Below, in pieces: positions 1-5,760 of a stretch of 7,227 nucleotides of DNA. The stretch is from NCBI GenBank assembly GCA_947174175.1, contig CAMWHW010000050.1, positions 1 to 7,227 of the forward strand. Direction: 5' to 3'. The DNA is from an uncultured Clostridia bacterium (lineage in GTDB: Bacteria > Bacillota > Clostridia > Christensenellales > Borkfalkiaceae). How positions within the stretch are numbered: position 1 is the stretch's first letter; each line of letters opens with the position of its first letter. The notes under the pieces are model-generated. The model saw only the letters and a program-made list of their open reading frames with translations, was not told where the DNA came from and did not search any database. The translations under genes and the position numbers were made by a program.

Positions 1-1
1 G

Positions 2-30
2 TTGACAACCGCACGATAAATAGATATAAT
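2..30 (+). promoter_or_regulatory. glnN promoter, perfect sigma-A consensus
   Basis: TTGACA at 2-7 and TATAAT at 25-30 are separated by exactly 17 bases, a 12/12 match to the housekeeping promoter consensus. Initiation would fall near position 37 and give a leader of about 28 bases. No GlnR-type TGTNA...TNACA palindrome is visible in the bases available, but the region upstream of base 1 is cut off, so nitrogen control from further upstream cannot be excluded. Confidence 0.85.
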
Positions 31-64
31 TTCACTATAAAAAATTTACGCAGGAGATACTTCT

Positions 65-2149
65 ATGAATTTGCCTGAAATGTTCGGCGAAAACGTATTC
101 AACGACCAGGTGCAAAAGGAGACTTTGCCCAGCGAAGTTTACAAGGCTTTGCGCGCAACCATCGACGCGGGCAAGCGCCTCGATACTTCCATAGCGGGCA
201 CGGTTGCTTCCGCAATGAAAAAGTGGGCGGTTTCCAAGGGCGCGACCCACTACACGCACTGGTTCCAGCCCCTCACCGGGCTGACCGCCGAAAAGCACGA
301 CAGCTTTATAGAACCCGAGGGGGATAAGGTCATAATGCGCCTTACGGGCAAGAGCCTGACGGTTGGCGAGGCTGACGCTTCAAGCTTTCCTTCGGGCGGT
401 TCGCGCGTGACCTACATGGCGCGCGGCTACACCGCGTGGGACCCCACGTCGCCCGCGTTCGTAAAGGAGGGTACGCTGTACATACCCACCGTATTCGTAT
501 CCTACACGGGTGAAACGCTGGATAAAAAGTCGCCCCTGCTGCGCTCCATGAACGCAATCGACAAGCAGGCAAAGCGAATTTTAGCGCTGTTCGGCAGGGA
601 GTGCAAAAAGGTTTCCACTACGGTGGGACCCGAGCAGGAATATTTCCTTATCGACGAGGAAGAGTATATGCGCCGCAAGGACCTGCGTCTGTGCGGCAGG
701 ACGCTGTTCGGCGCGCCCGTATCGCGCGGGCAGGAGCTTGAAGACCACTATTACGGAATGTTGAAGCCGCGCATAGTCGACTTTATGCACGACCTTGACA
801 AGGAGCTGTGGAGCTACGGCGTTTTATCCAAGACCAAGCACAACGAGGTTGCGCCCGCTCAGCACGAAATGGCGCCCGTATTCGGCACGGCAAATATCGC
901 CGTAGACGCGAATATGCTCACCATGGAAATTATGAAGAAGGTTGCGCAGAAGCACCACCTTGCGTGCCTTCTGCATGAAAAGCCTTTCGAGGGCATAAAC
1001 GGTTCGGGCAAGCACAACAACTGGTCCGTGTCCACGGACGACGGCTTCAATCTTTTAAACCCCGGCGACAAGCCCGAGGAAAACACGCTGTTCAAGCTGG
1101 TGCTTGCGGCGGTCATAAAGGCGGTCGACGACTATCAGGGAATCTTACGCGCGTCGGTTGCAACGGCGGGCAACGACCACCGTCTTGGCGCGAACGAGGC
1201 GCCCCCCGCAATCATTTCGGTATATCTGGGCGACCAGCTGGGCGCGCTCGTCAACGCTATCGTTAAGGGCGAAAATTACGTGCCCGTCAAGGCGGAAAAG
1301 GGCAGCATAGGCGTGCCCGAAAGCCCCATATTCCCCAAGGACGCCACCGACAGAAACAGAACGTCGCCGTTTGCTTTCACGGGCAATAAGTTCGAGTTCC
1401 GTATGGTCGGCTCGCAGGCAAACGTTTCGGACGCGAATATCGTTTTAAACACCATAGTTGCCGACGCGTTTGCAAAATTTGCAGACGAGCTGGAAGGCAC
1501 CAAGGATATCGAAAAGGCGGCTAACAAAATTATTTCGCGCGAGCTTAAAGCGCACTACCGCATAATCTTCAACGAGGACGGCTATGGTCCCGACTGGGAA
1601 CACGAGGCGGAAAGGCGCGGACTTTTGAATCACAAGAACACTGCGGACGCTGTGCCCGTGTGCTTCGAGGAGGACAACATTTCGGTATTCGTGCGCCAGG
1701 GCGTTTACACCAAGGGCGAGGCGATTGCGCGCGCAGATATTCAGCTTGAAAACTACGTCAAGATTATAAATATCGAGGCGCTGACTATGCTGGAAATGGC
1801 TAAGAGGGATATTATCCCCGCCGTGTCCGACTACGTTGCAAACCTCTGCACCAACATTGCGGCAAAGCTTTCCGTAAACGAGGAGCTCCCCTGCAAGGGC
1901 GAAAAGCAGACTGTTACCACGCTTTCGACTCTCAACGACGAGGTTTGCACGCTGTGCGAAAAGCTGGAAGGCGAGCTTAAAGGCATCAACCTTTCGGACG
2001 TCCGCGCGGCTTCGCAGGCAATGGCGCACAAGATTATTCCCGTTATGGAAGATATCCGCGCCCGTGTCGACAAGATGGAAACGCTGACCTCTTCGGAATA
2101 CTGGCCGTATCCCACGTACTTCGATATGCTGTACAGTGTGAATAATTAA
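65..2149 (+). CDS. glnN: Glutamine synthetase type III (GlnN)
   Basis: This enzyme makes glutamine from glutamate, ammonia and ATP in the cytoplasm. The 694-residue length fits the large type III family (about 700) and not GSI (about 450-470). Visible landmarks in order are a GSIII-type N-terminal region (to about residue 180), the metal-site strand VGPEQEYF at 187-194 (E190 and E192 are the likely metal ligands), EVAPAQHEMAPVF at 261-273, the glycine-rich KPFEGINGSGKHNNW segment at 306-320, and the type III block NRTSPFAFTGNKFEFRMVGS at 431-450. A helical C-terminal extension follows. The start is fixed by AGGAGA at 52-57, seven bases before the ATG. The gene is intact and monocistronic, with its own promoter and a terminator at 2290-2331. 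Family membership is certain; the quaternary structure (type III enzymes are dodecamers) is family knowledge, not something seen here. Confidence 0.97.
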   Translation: MNLPEMFGENVFNDQVQKETLPSEVYKALRATIDAGKRLDTSIAGTVASAMKKWAVSKGATHYTHWFQPLTGLTAEKHDSFIEPEGDKVIMRLTGKSLTVGEADASSFPSGGSRVTYMARGYTAWDPTSPAFVKEGTLYIPTVFVSYTGETLDKKSPLLRSMNAIDKQAKRILALFGRECKKVSTTVGPEQEYFLIDEEEYMRRKDLRLCGRTLFGAPVSRGQELEDHYYGMLKPRIVDFMHDLDKELWSYGVLSKTKHNEVAPAQHEMAPVFGTANIAVDANMLTMEIMKKVAQKHHLACLLHEKPFEGINGSGKHNNWSVSTDDGFNLLNPGDKPEENTLFKLVLAAVIKAVDDYQGILRASVATAGNDHRLGANEAPPAIISVYLGDQLGALVNAIVKGENYVPVKAEKGSIGVPESPIFPKDATDRNRTSPFAFTGNKFEFRMVGSQANVSDANIVLNTIVADAFAKFADELEGTKDIEKAANKIISRELKAHYRIIFNEDGYGPDWEHEAERRGLLNHKNTADAVPVCFEEDNISVFVRQGVYTKGEAIARADIQLENYVKIINIEALTMLEMAKRDIIPAVSDYVANLCTNIAAKLSVNEELPCKGEKQTVTTLSTLNDEVCTLCEKLEGELKGINLSDVRAASQAMAHKIIPVMEDIRARVDKMETLTSSEYWPYPTYFDMLYSVNN

Positions 2150-2151
2150 CT

Positions 2152-2269
2152 CTCCGCTAATATGCTTCGCAATACGGTGTCGCGCTGCGGCAACCTTCGG
2201 TCATTTACTTCATTGTAAACTCCCTCAGGTTTTCCTCGCGCTCCTTGTCTTGCTCGCATCTTAACGGAG
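2152..2269. repeat. 118-bp imperfect inverted repeat after glnN
   Basis: The stretch begins two bases after the glnN stop codon. Its ends are near-mirror images: 2152-2165 reads CTCCGCTAATATGC, and the reverse complement of the other end reads CTCCGTTAAGATGC (12 of 14 match). The symmetry continues inward to TTTAC (2204-2208) and GTAAA (2215-2219) around a six-base TTCATT loop. By hand alignment about 36 of 57 positions of the left arm pair, plus a few G-U wobbles on the plus strand. There is no convincing ORF. It could be a small non-autonomous inverted-repeat element (MITE or REP-like) or a structured 3' UTR; copy number in the genome would decide. Confidence 0.6.
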
Positions 2270-2289
2270 GATATGAGGTGTATAGTATG

Positions 2290-2331
2290 TGCGCCACGCG
2301 GCGTTTCGCCGCGGGCGCATTTTTTATTTTT
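2290..2331 (+). terminator. Strong intrinsic terminator closing the glnN unit
   Basis: The left arm TGCGCC (2290-2295), a bulged A, then CGCGGCG (2297-2303) pair across a TTT loop with CGCCGCG (2307-2313) and GGCGCA (2314-2319). That gives 13 base pairs, nearly all G-C. A T-rich tract (2320-2331, interrupted by one A) follows directly. It lies about 140 bases past the glnN stop, so the transcript would carry the whole inverted repeat in its 3' UTR. Confidence 0.85.
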
Positions 2332-2351
2332 CATAAGTTCATACTAAGTTT

Positions 2352-2723
2352 ATGAATTTATCAAAATGTTTCAAATTGTTCTGGACGAGAACTTTCGACT
2401 TCCGCGGCTGCACTTCGCGCAGCGAATTCTGGTGGGGAGTGCTGGGCAACGCCCTGATAATGCTCGCTTTGCTTGCATTGCTTATAGTCAGCCTCACGTG
2501 CTTTACGCCTATGATAAACAATTTCAGCATAATTATGATGATTTTGTTCGGGCTGTTCTGCGTGGTGGAGCTGTGGCCCTCGATCACTCTGATTATCCGC
2601 CGCATGCACGACATAGGAAAAAGCGGCTTTTATATCTTCGTGTTGTTTATTCCCGTAATCGGCTATATCTGGTATATCTATCTCGTCACCCGTCCTGGCG
2701 TTCCCGTCAGGTACAAAAAATAA
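2352..2723 (+). CDS. DUF805 family small membrane protein
   Basis: The product is a 123-residue inner-membrane protein of unknown function. It shows the DUF805 (YhaH-like) pattern: an N-terminal amphipathic stretch, FRGCTSRSEFWWG at 17-29 (family F-x-G-R-x-x-R-x-E-[FY]-W), then a hydrophobic helix at about 30-51. A second helix at about 59-82 ends in the signature PSITLIIRRMHDIGKSGF (76-93), and a third helix at about 93-113 carries IPVIGYIW before the closing RPG. Length and motif order are normal for the family. One oddity is that position 20 is C where the family usually has R. The ATG at 2352 gives the expected N-terminus, but no Shine-Dalgarno sequence lies in the 20 bases before it. The gene stands alone between a terminator and the next promoter, so its context gives no functional clue. 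Confidence 0.88.
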   Translation: MNLSKCFKLFWTRTFDFRGCTSRSEFWWGVLGNALIMLALLALLIVSLTCFTPMINNFSIIMMILFGLFCVVELWPSITLIIRRMHDIGKSGFYIFVLFIPVIGYIWYIYLVTRPGVPVRYKK

Positions 2724-2749
2724 TTTTTCAAATTTTTCCATAAAAACTC

Positions 2750-2769
2750 TTGACAAGTAAACTTGGCAA
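2750..2769 (+). promoter_or_regulatory. Operator copy 1, palindromic, over the -35 box
   Basis: The site reads TTGACAAGT-AA-ACTTGGCAA. The right arm reverse-complements to TTGCCAAGT, matching the left arm at 8 of 9 positions, which is the dyad expected for a dimeric XRE/HTH repressor. An almost identical 20-mer recurs 33 bases downstream. I infer that the XRE protein encoded at 3206-3430 binds here. Confidence 0.72.
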
Positions 2770-2778
2770 TGCTATTAT
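2750..2778 (+). promoter_or_regulatory. Promoter of the DUF6442-like/XRE operon
   Basis: TTGACA (2750-2755) and TATTAT (2773-2778) are 17 bases apart, an 11/12 match to the sigma-A consensus. The -35 box is the first six bases of operator copy 1, so a protein bound there would block RNA polymerase. Initiation is expected near 2785, inside operator copy 2. Confidence 0.82.
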
Positions 2779-2782
2779 ATGT

Positions 2783-2802
2783 TTGACAATAAAACTTGGC
2801 AA
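2783..2802 (+). promoter_or_regulatory. Operator copy 2, over the start of transcription
   Basis: The site reads TTGACAATA-AA-ACTTGGCAA and matches copy 1 at 17 of 20 positions. Its right arm is identical to copy 1, while its left arm is degenerate (6 of 9 in the dyad). The start-to-start distance of 33 bases is about three helical turns, which puts both sites on the same face of the DNA and allows cooperative binding. Its last two bases enter the AAGGAG ribosome site. Confidence 0.65.
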
Positions 2803-2806
2803 GGAG
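2801..2806 (+). promoter_or_regulatory. Ribosome binding site that fixes the start at 2813
   Basis: AAGGAG lies six bases before ATG 2813. A longer reading frame opens upstream at TTG 2750, but that codon is the -35 box itself and the added residues are translated promoter and operator DNA. The ATG at 2813 is therefore the real start. Confidence 0.85.
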
Positions 2807-2812
2807 TTAACT

Positions 2813-3205
2813 ATGGAAGAAAACGAACACAAGCCCGTTGAGGTTGAGGAAGAGGTACGGCAGCAGGGACTTTCCCGCGAGGAAATTCTTGCAATAAGCC
2901 GCAAGGAAAACAAGAACGGCGACGAAAGGGACGTTCAGGTTTACAGACAAGGTATGCAGATAGCGTGCAGTGTGGCTATAATTTTAGTCGGCATAATAAC
3001 TCTCGTGCGCGTTATAATGGGCGACAACATACCCACTGAACTTTGGATAGTGTATATGGGTATGATGGCTACCTGGACTATCTACTATGCCGTAAAGTCC
3101 GGTAAAAACAAAGTGTTGTTTATATGTTGCGGCGTTCTGTGTTCGGTTTGTTTCGTGACTTTTACGACTTTATGGATACTGGGGCTTTGCGGGGTGGTCG
3201 TGTAA
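2813..3205 (+). CDS. Small membrane protein, DUF6442-like, paired with XRE regulator
   Basis: The product is a 130-residue integral membrane protein of unknown function. A charged cytoplasmic N-terminus (1-45) contains LSREEILAISRKENKNGDERD (20-40), which resembles the EEIL-x-x-SR-x-ENKN-x-D-E motif I associate with DUF6442. Three hydrophobic helices follow, at about 48-68, 75-94 and 100-125. The last is cysteine-rich (C105, C106, C110, C113, C126). It is the first gene of a two-gene operon; its stop codon abuts the ATG of the XRE gene. Small membrane proteins co-transcribed with short XRE repressors are a recurrent Firmicutes arrangement, but their job is not established. The exact family name is from memory; the topology and the operon are seen directly. 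Confidence 0.8.
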   Translation: MEENEHKPVEVEEEVRQQGLSREEILAISRKENKNGDERDVQVYRQGMQIACSVAIILVGIITLVRVIMGDNIPTELWIVYMGMMATWTIYYAVKSGKNKVLFICCGVLCSVCFVTFTTLWILGLCGVVV

Positions 3206-3430
3206 ATGAAAGACAACGCGCCCAAACTGGAATTCAAAAACCGAATCAAGGAAGAAAGGCAAAAAGCGGGGCTGTCGCAGGGTGAACTTGCGCAGCTCGT
3301 CGGCGTTTCGCGCAATACCATTTCAAGCATAGAAACGGGGCAGTTCAACCCTACGGCAAAGCTCGCGCTCGTTCTGTGCATAGCTCTCAACAAAAAATTC
3401 GAGGAGCTGTTCTATTTCGAAAATAAATAA
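3206..3430 (+). CDS. Small XRE/Cro-type HTH transcriptional regulator
   Basis: The product is a 74-residue DNA-binding protein that is essentially one HTH_3 domain (residues about 10-68) with no separate sensor domain. The recognition region is LSQGELAQLVGVSRNTISSIE (23-43), with the conserved Q25, A29, V34, S35, I39 and E43, followed by the family's G-x-x-NP turn (45-49) and the closing FEELFYFE. The ATG directly follows the upstream stop (TAAATG), and GGGGTGG at 3191-3197 can serve as a weak ribosome site, so translation is probably coupled. I infer that it autoregulates the operon by binding the palindromic 20-mers at 2750-2769 and 2783-2802. A toxin-antitoxin role is less likely because the partner is a three-helix membrane protein with no toxin hallmark. 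Confidence 0.9.
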   Translation: MKDNAPKLEFKNRIKEERQKAGLSQGELAQLVGVSRNTISSIETGQFNPTAKLALVLCIALNKKFEELFYFENK

Positions 3431-3440
3431 AATAATTTTT

Positions 3441-3469
3441 AACGCGGTGCGCACTTACGCACCGCGTTT
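3441..3469 (+). terminator. Hairpin terminator after the XRE gene
   Basis: AACGCGGTGCG (3441-3451) and CGCACCGCGTT (3458-3468) form a perfect 11-bp stem with a CACTTA loop, 10 bases after the XRE stop. Only TTT follows on the plus strand (two of those bases are in the stem), so the U-tract is poor and termination may be leaky. An AT-rich run precedes it. The purA -35 box begins four bases after the stem. Confidence 0.62.
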
Positions 3470-3472
3470 AAC

Positions 3473-3501
3473 TTGACTATGAGAGTATATTATTTTATAA
3501 T
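3473..3501 (+). promoter_or_regulatory. purA promoter
   Basis: TTGACT (3473-3478), a 17-base spacer and TATAAT (3496-3501) match the sigma-A consensus at 11 of 12 positions. The expected start near 3508 gives a leader of about 27 bases, too short for a purine riboswitch. I see no PurR-box-like repeat. The gene therefore looks constitutively expressed at this level of inspection. Confidence 0.82.
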
Positions 3502-3534
3502 ATAAAAGTAATAAACTTCACGAGGTAAAAGCTT

Positions 3535-4818
3535 ATGTTAACGAGTATTTGCGGTATCAACTGGGGTGACGAAGGCAAGGGCAGAATGGTCGACCTTTTG
3601 TCCCGTGATTTCGACGTGGTCTGCCGTTATCAGGGCGGCAACAACGCGGGTCACACCGTCATAAACGACAAGGGCAAATTTATTCTTAATCTGCTTCCCT
3701 CGGGTATCCTGCGCGAGGAAGTGGTTAACGTTCTGGGCTGCGGAATGGTTATCGACATAAAGCACCTCTGCGAGGAGATGGACAGACTGCGTTCCGCGGG
3801 CATTAAGATAACTCCCGCAAACCTTAAAATAAGCGACAAGGCGATTATAACCATGCCCTATAACGTTTTGCAGGACGTTATGGAGGAGGACAGACTGACC
3901 AAGGCGACGGGCAAGCCCTACGGCTCCACGCGCCGCGGCATTGCCCCCGTTTACGCCGACAAATATATGAAAAAAGCCTTCCGTATGGGCGAGCTTCTGA
4001 ACCTTTCCCTACTGTATAAGCGCCTGCCCGATATCGTGGCGTGGAAGAATATGACCATTAAGGCTTACGGCTTTGACCCCGTGAAAGTCGACGATATGAT
4101 TAAGTACTTCGAAACGTACGGCAAGCCTTTACAGGAGTATATTATCGACACGGGAATATACCTCAACAAGATGAACGCCGAAGGCAAGAAGATTATGTTC
4201 GAAGCGCAGCTTGGCGCGCTCCGCGATATCGACTACGGCATAGTTCCCTATACCTCGTCGTCGTCAACCATAGCGGCATACGCACCCATCGGCGCGGGCG
4301 TGCCCAACTTGAAGCTCGACAATTCGATAGGCATTATGAAGGCATATTCCAGCTGCGTGGGCGCGGGTCCTTTCACCTGCGAATACTTCGGCAAAAAGGC
4401 GGAGCGTTTGCGCGAGCTGGGCGGCGAGTACGGCGCGGCTACGGGCAGACCGAGAAGGGTGGGACCCTTTGACGTGGTTGCTTCCAGGTACGGCATTACG
4501 TGCCAGGGCGCGGACGAAATCGCGCTTACCAAGCTGGATATATTGGACGATTACGAGGAAATTGAAATCTGCACCCACTACGAATTGAACGGTAAGATTT
4601 TAGACGATTTCCCTTTCACCGACGTGCTGGACGAGTGCAAGCCCGTGTTCGAAAAAGTCAAGGGCTGGCACTGCGATATTTCCAAGTGCCGCACGGCGGA
4701 CGAACTGCCCAAGGAAGCTCTGGACTACATACACCTTTTGGAAAAATTATGTTCGTGCAAGATTAAGTACGTTTCGGTCGGCGCCGAGCGCAACGCTTGC
4801 ATAGTAATGCCCGACTGA
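3535..4818 (+). CDS. purA: Adenylosuccinate synthetase (PurA)
   Basis: This cytoplasmic enzyme commits IMP to AMP synthesis by joining IMP and aspartate with GTP to give adenylosuccinate. The 427 residues match the family length. Visible sites are the P-loop-like NWGDEGKGR (9-17) with catalytic D12, GGNNAGHT (34-41) with catalytic H40, the IMP loop GSTRRGIAP (130-138), EAQLGALRDID (223-233), TGRPRRVGPFD (303-313) with aspartate-loop arginines, and the guanine-binding KLD (333-335). Several motifs differ from the E. coli form (TTGRGIGP, EGAQGTLLDID) but agree with a variant I recall from Clostridia, so this is a subfamily trait and not decay. The start is set by GAGG at 3522-3525. It is monocistronic and convergent with the lipoprotein gene. 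Confidence 0.96.
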   Translation: MLTSICGINWGDEGKGRMVDLLSRDFDVVCRYQGGNNAGHTVINDKGKFILNLLPSGILREEVVNVLGCGMVIDIKHLCEEMDRLRSAGIKITPANLKISDKAIITMPYNVLQDVMEEDRLTKATGKPYGSTRRGIAPVYADKYMKKAFRMGELLNLSLLYKRLPDIVAWKNMTIKAYGFDPVKVDDMIKYFETYGKPLQEYIIDTGIYLNKMNAEGKKIMFEAQLGALRDIDYGIVPYTSSSSTIAAYAPIGAGVPNLKLDNSIGIMKAYSSCVGAGPFTCEYFGKKAERLRELGGEYGAATGRPRRVGPFDVVASRYGITCQGADEIALTKLDILDDYEEIEICTHYELNGKILDDFPFTDVLDECKPVFEKVKGWHCDISKCRTADELPKEALDYIHLLEKLCSCKIKYVSVGAERNACIVMPD

Positions 4819-4832
4819 TTAAGATAAAAAAT

Positions 4833-4861
4833 AAGCCGCGCACCGTATTGGTGCGCGGCTT
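4833..4861. terminator. Bidirectional terminator between purA and the lipoprotein gene
   Basis: AAGCCGCGCACC (4833-4844) and GGTGCGCGGCTT (4850-4861) form a perfect 12-bp stem with a GTATT loop. On the plus strand the stem is followed by a T-rich flank (TTCATTTATT); on the minus strand it is followed by TTATTTTTTATC. It sits 14 bases past the purA stop and 4 bases past the lipoprotein stop, so it can end both convergent transcripts. Confidence 0.88.
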
Positions 4862-4865
4862 TCAT

Positions 4866-5648
4866 TTATTCGGGATAATAGCCGCCGTACCTCTTTGCAA
4901 TTTCAATCAAATCGGAATCAGTTAAAAGTCCGTTTCTATATGCCGCGGGCAACGAATAAAATTCGCCCTTGTAATAGACGTCCATTTTTTGACTGCTGGG
5001 ATAGGTTAAAATAATTTCGCCCACGTAATCATAAGTGATAACGGTGGCGTATAAAAGGCTGTTAGAGGTAATCATAACCGGGTAGGCGCCGTTATACTCG
5101 CCGTAGCTGTGAAACCAGACCGTATCGGTGCTGACGTTGTTCTGCGCGGCAAACACAGACTTAATTTCGTCGCTCGTGCGCTTTATTTCCGCCCACTTTT
5201 CTTCGTCTAAGCGGTACCAGTATTTGCCGCGTTTTGTGGCAATGTTAAACCAGTCGTCGTAGGTCAGAATACCTTTGTAGTAGGCGGTAGACGGCTCGTA
5301 AAACCTTCCGTGGTAATAAATTTCCATTTGGTGCGGCGTAGTGGGAAAAATAAAGGTTATTGCGCCTACCGTTTCGTAAGACAGCGCGTCGTTGTCGCCG
5401 CAGGCGTATACCGCGTAAATTGCGTCGCGGGTTTCGCACTTCACAAGCTCGACAGTGCTTACGTCCAGACCGTACTTTTTCGCAAACGTCGATTTAATTT
5501 CAATCTCGTATTCAGTTTTCGGCGTATCGGTTATCGGCGGAGTGGTATTTCCGTTCTTGTCCGTATCGTCTTTCCCAGGCGAACAAGCAGACAAAAGGCA
5601 GGTTGCGGCGCACGCCAGAATCAACGCCGCTACAAATTTCTTTTTCAT
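4866..5648 (-). CDS. Putative lipoprotein with a tandemly duplicated domain
   Basis: The product is a 260-residue exported protein of unknown function. It has a type II (lipoprotein) signal: MKKK, a hydrophobic core (5-19), and lipobox LSAC with C22 as the lipidated residue. A polar, flexible linker (about 23-45, rich in D, N, T, P) follows. The rest is two copies of a domain of about 95-100 residues: EIKSTF (50-55) matches EIKSVF (161-166), MEIYYHGRFY (108-117) matches MDVYYKGEFY (222-231), and the IATKRGKYW end (136-144) matches IAKRYGGYY (250-258). I do not recognise the domain; it is rich in Y and probably beta-stranded. The ATG at 5648 is chosen because it opens the signal peptide; an upstream in-frame TTG (5684) adds 12 residues that spoil it. 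There is no Shine-Dalgarno sequence. I infer an extracytoplasmic, membrane-anchored role. Confidence 0.85.
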   Translation of the reverse strand: MKKKFVAALILACAATCLLSACSPGKDDTDKNGNTTPPITDTPKTEYEIEIKSTFAKKYGLDVSTVELVKCETRDAIYAVYACGDNDALSYETVGAITFIFPTTPHQMEIYYHGRFYEPSTAYYKGILTYDDWFNIATKRGKYWYRLDEEKWAEIKRTSDEIKSVFAAQNNVSTDTVWFHSYGEYNGAYPVMITSNSLLYATVITYDYVGEIILTYPSSQKMDVYYKGEFYSLPAAYRNGLLTDSDLIEIAKRYGGYYPE

Positions 5649-5654
5649 ATTTCT

Positions 5655-5684
5655 ATTGTGCAACAGTTTGCCCCCGTTTGTCAA
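5655..5684 (-). promoter_or_regulatory. Probable lipoprotein promoter, apparently leaderless
   Basis: Read on the minus strand, TTGACA (5684-5679) is followed after 18 bases by CACAAT (5660-5655), a 4/6 match to the -10 box. Only six bases, AGAAAT, separate it from the ATG, so transcription should start at or next to the initiation codon. There is no ribosome site in this stretch. The -10 box is weak, which limits confidence. Confidence 0.5.
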
Positions 5685-5724
5685 TAGCTTTTTAAAACGC
5701 GTAAATTTATTGCTTTATAAATTG

Positions 5725-5754
5725 TTGCTAAATGCGGCGGGGTTGTGATAAAAT
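5725..5754 (+). promoter_or_regulatory. Probable dapF promoter, apparently leaderless
   Basis: TTGCTA (5725-5730), an 18-base spacer and TAAAAT (5749-5754) preceded by TGA form a plausible extended -10 promoter. As at the divergent lipoprotein gene, exactly six bases (ATCCGT) lie between the -10 box and the ATG, which predicts a leaderless or nearly leaderless mRNA. The nearest G-rich run (GGCGGGG, about 5736-5742) is too far upstream and is not Shine-Dalgarno-like. Confidence 0.55.
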
Positions 5755-5760
5755 ATCCGT

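Noticed and set aside
1..64. Nitrogen-responsive riboswitch or GlnR site before glnN
   Set aside because: The leader is about 28 bases, too short for a glutamine riboswitch, and no GlnR dyad is visible; upstream DNA is missing, so only this stretch is excluded.
1445..2029. 194-codon open frame on the minus strand inside glnN
   Set aside because: It lies wholly antisense to a strongly conserved glutamine synthetase, has no recognisable motif and no ribosome site; GC-rich codon use keeps the opposite frame open.
2273..2347. 24-codon ORF preceded by CGGAGG, running into the terminator
   Set aside because: The GGAGG is only two or three bases from the ATG, the frame reads straight through the terminator hairpin and T-tract, and the peptide has no recognisable character.
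2694..2711. Hairpin CCTGGCG-TTCC-CGTCAGG at the end of the DUF805 gene as a terminator
   Set aside because: The stem is short, lies within the coding sequence, and is followed by an A-run; the nearest T-run starts about eight bases or more later, so it is not a convincing intrinsic terminator.
2361..2756. Overlapping alternative frames (both strands) across the DUF805 gene
   Set aside because: The frame at 2352-2723 carries the full DUF805 signature and membrane helices; the others are low-complexity charged translations with no family features.
3206..3430. Antitoxin of a toxin-antitoxin pair
   Set aside because: The partner gene encodes a 130-residue three-helix membrane protein with a conserved cytoplasmic motif, and lacks features of known XRE-linked toxins such as HipA, RES or RelE-type folds.
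5310..5687. Plus-strand frames antisense to the lipoprotein gene
   Set aside because: The minus-strand frame has a textbook lipoprotein signal and an internal domain repeat; the plus frames are arginine- and valine-rich shadows.
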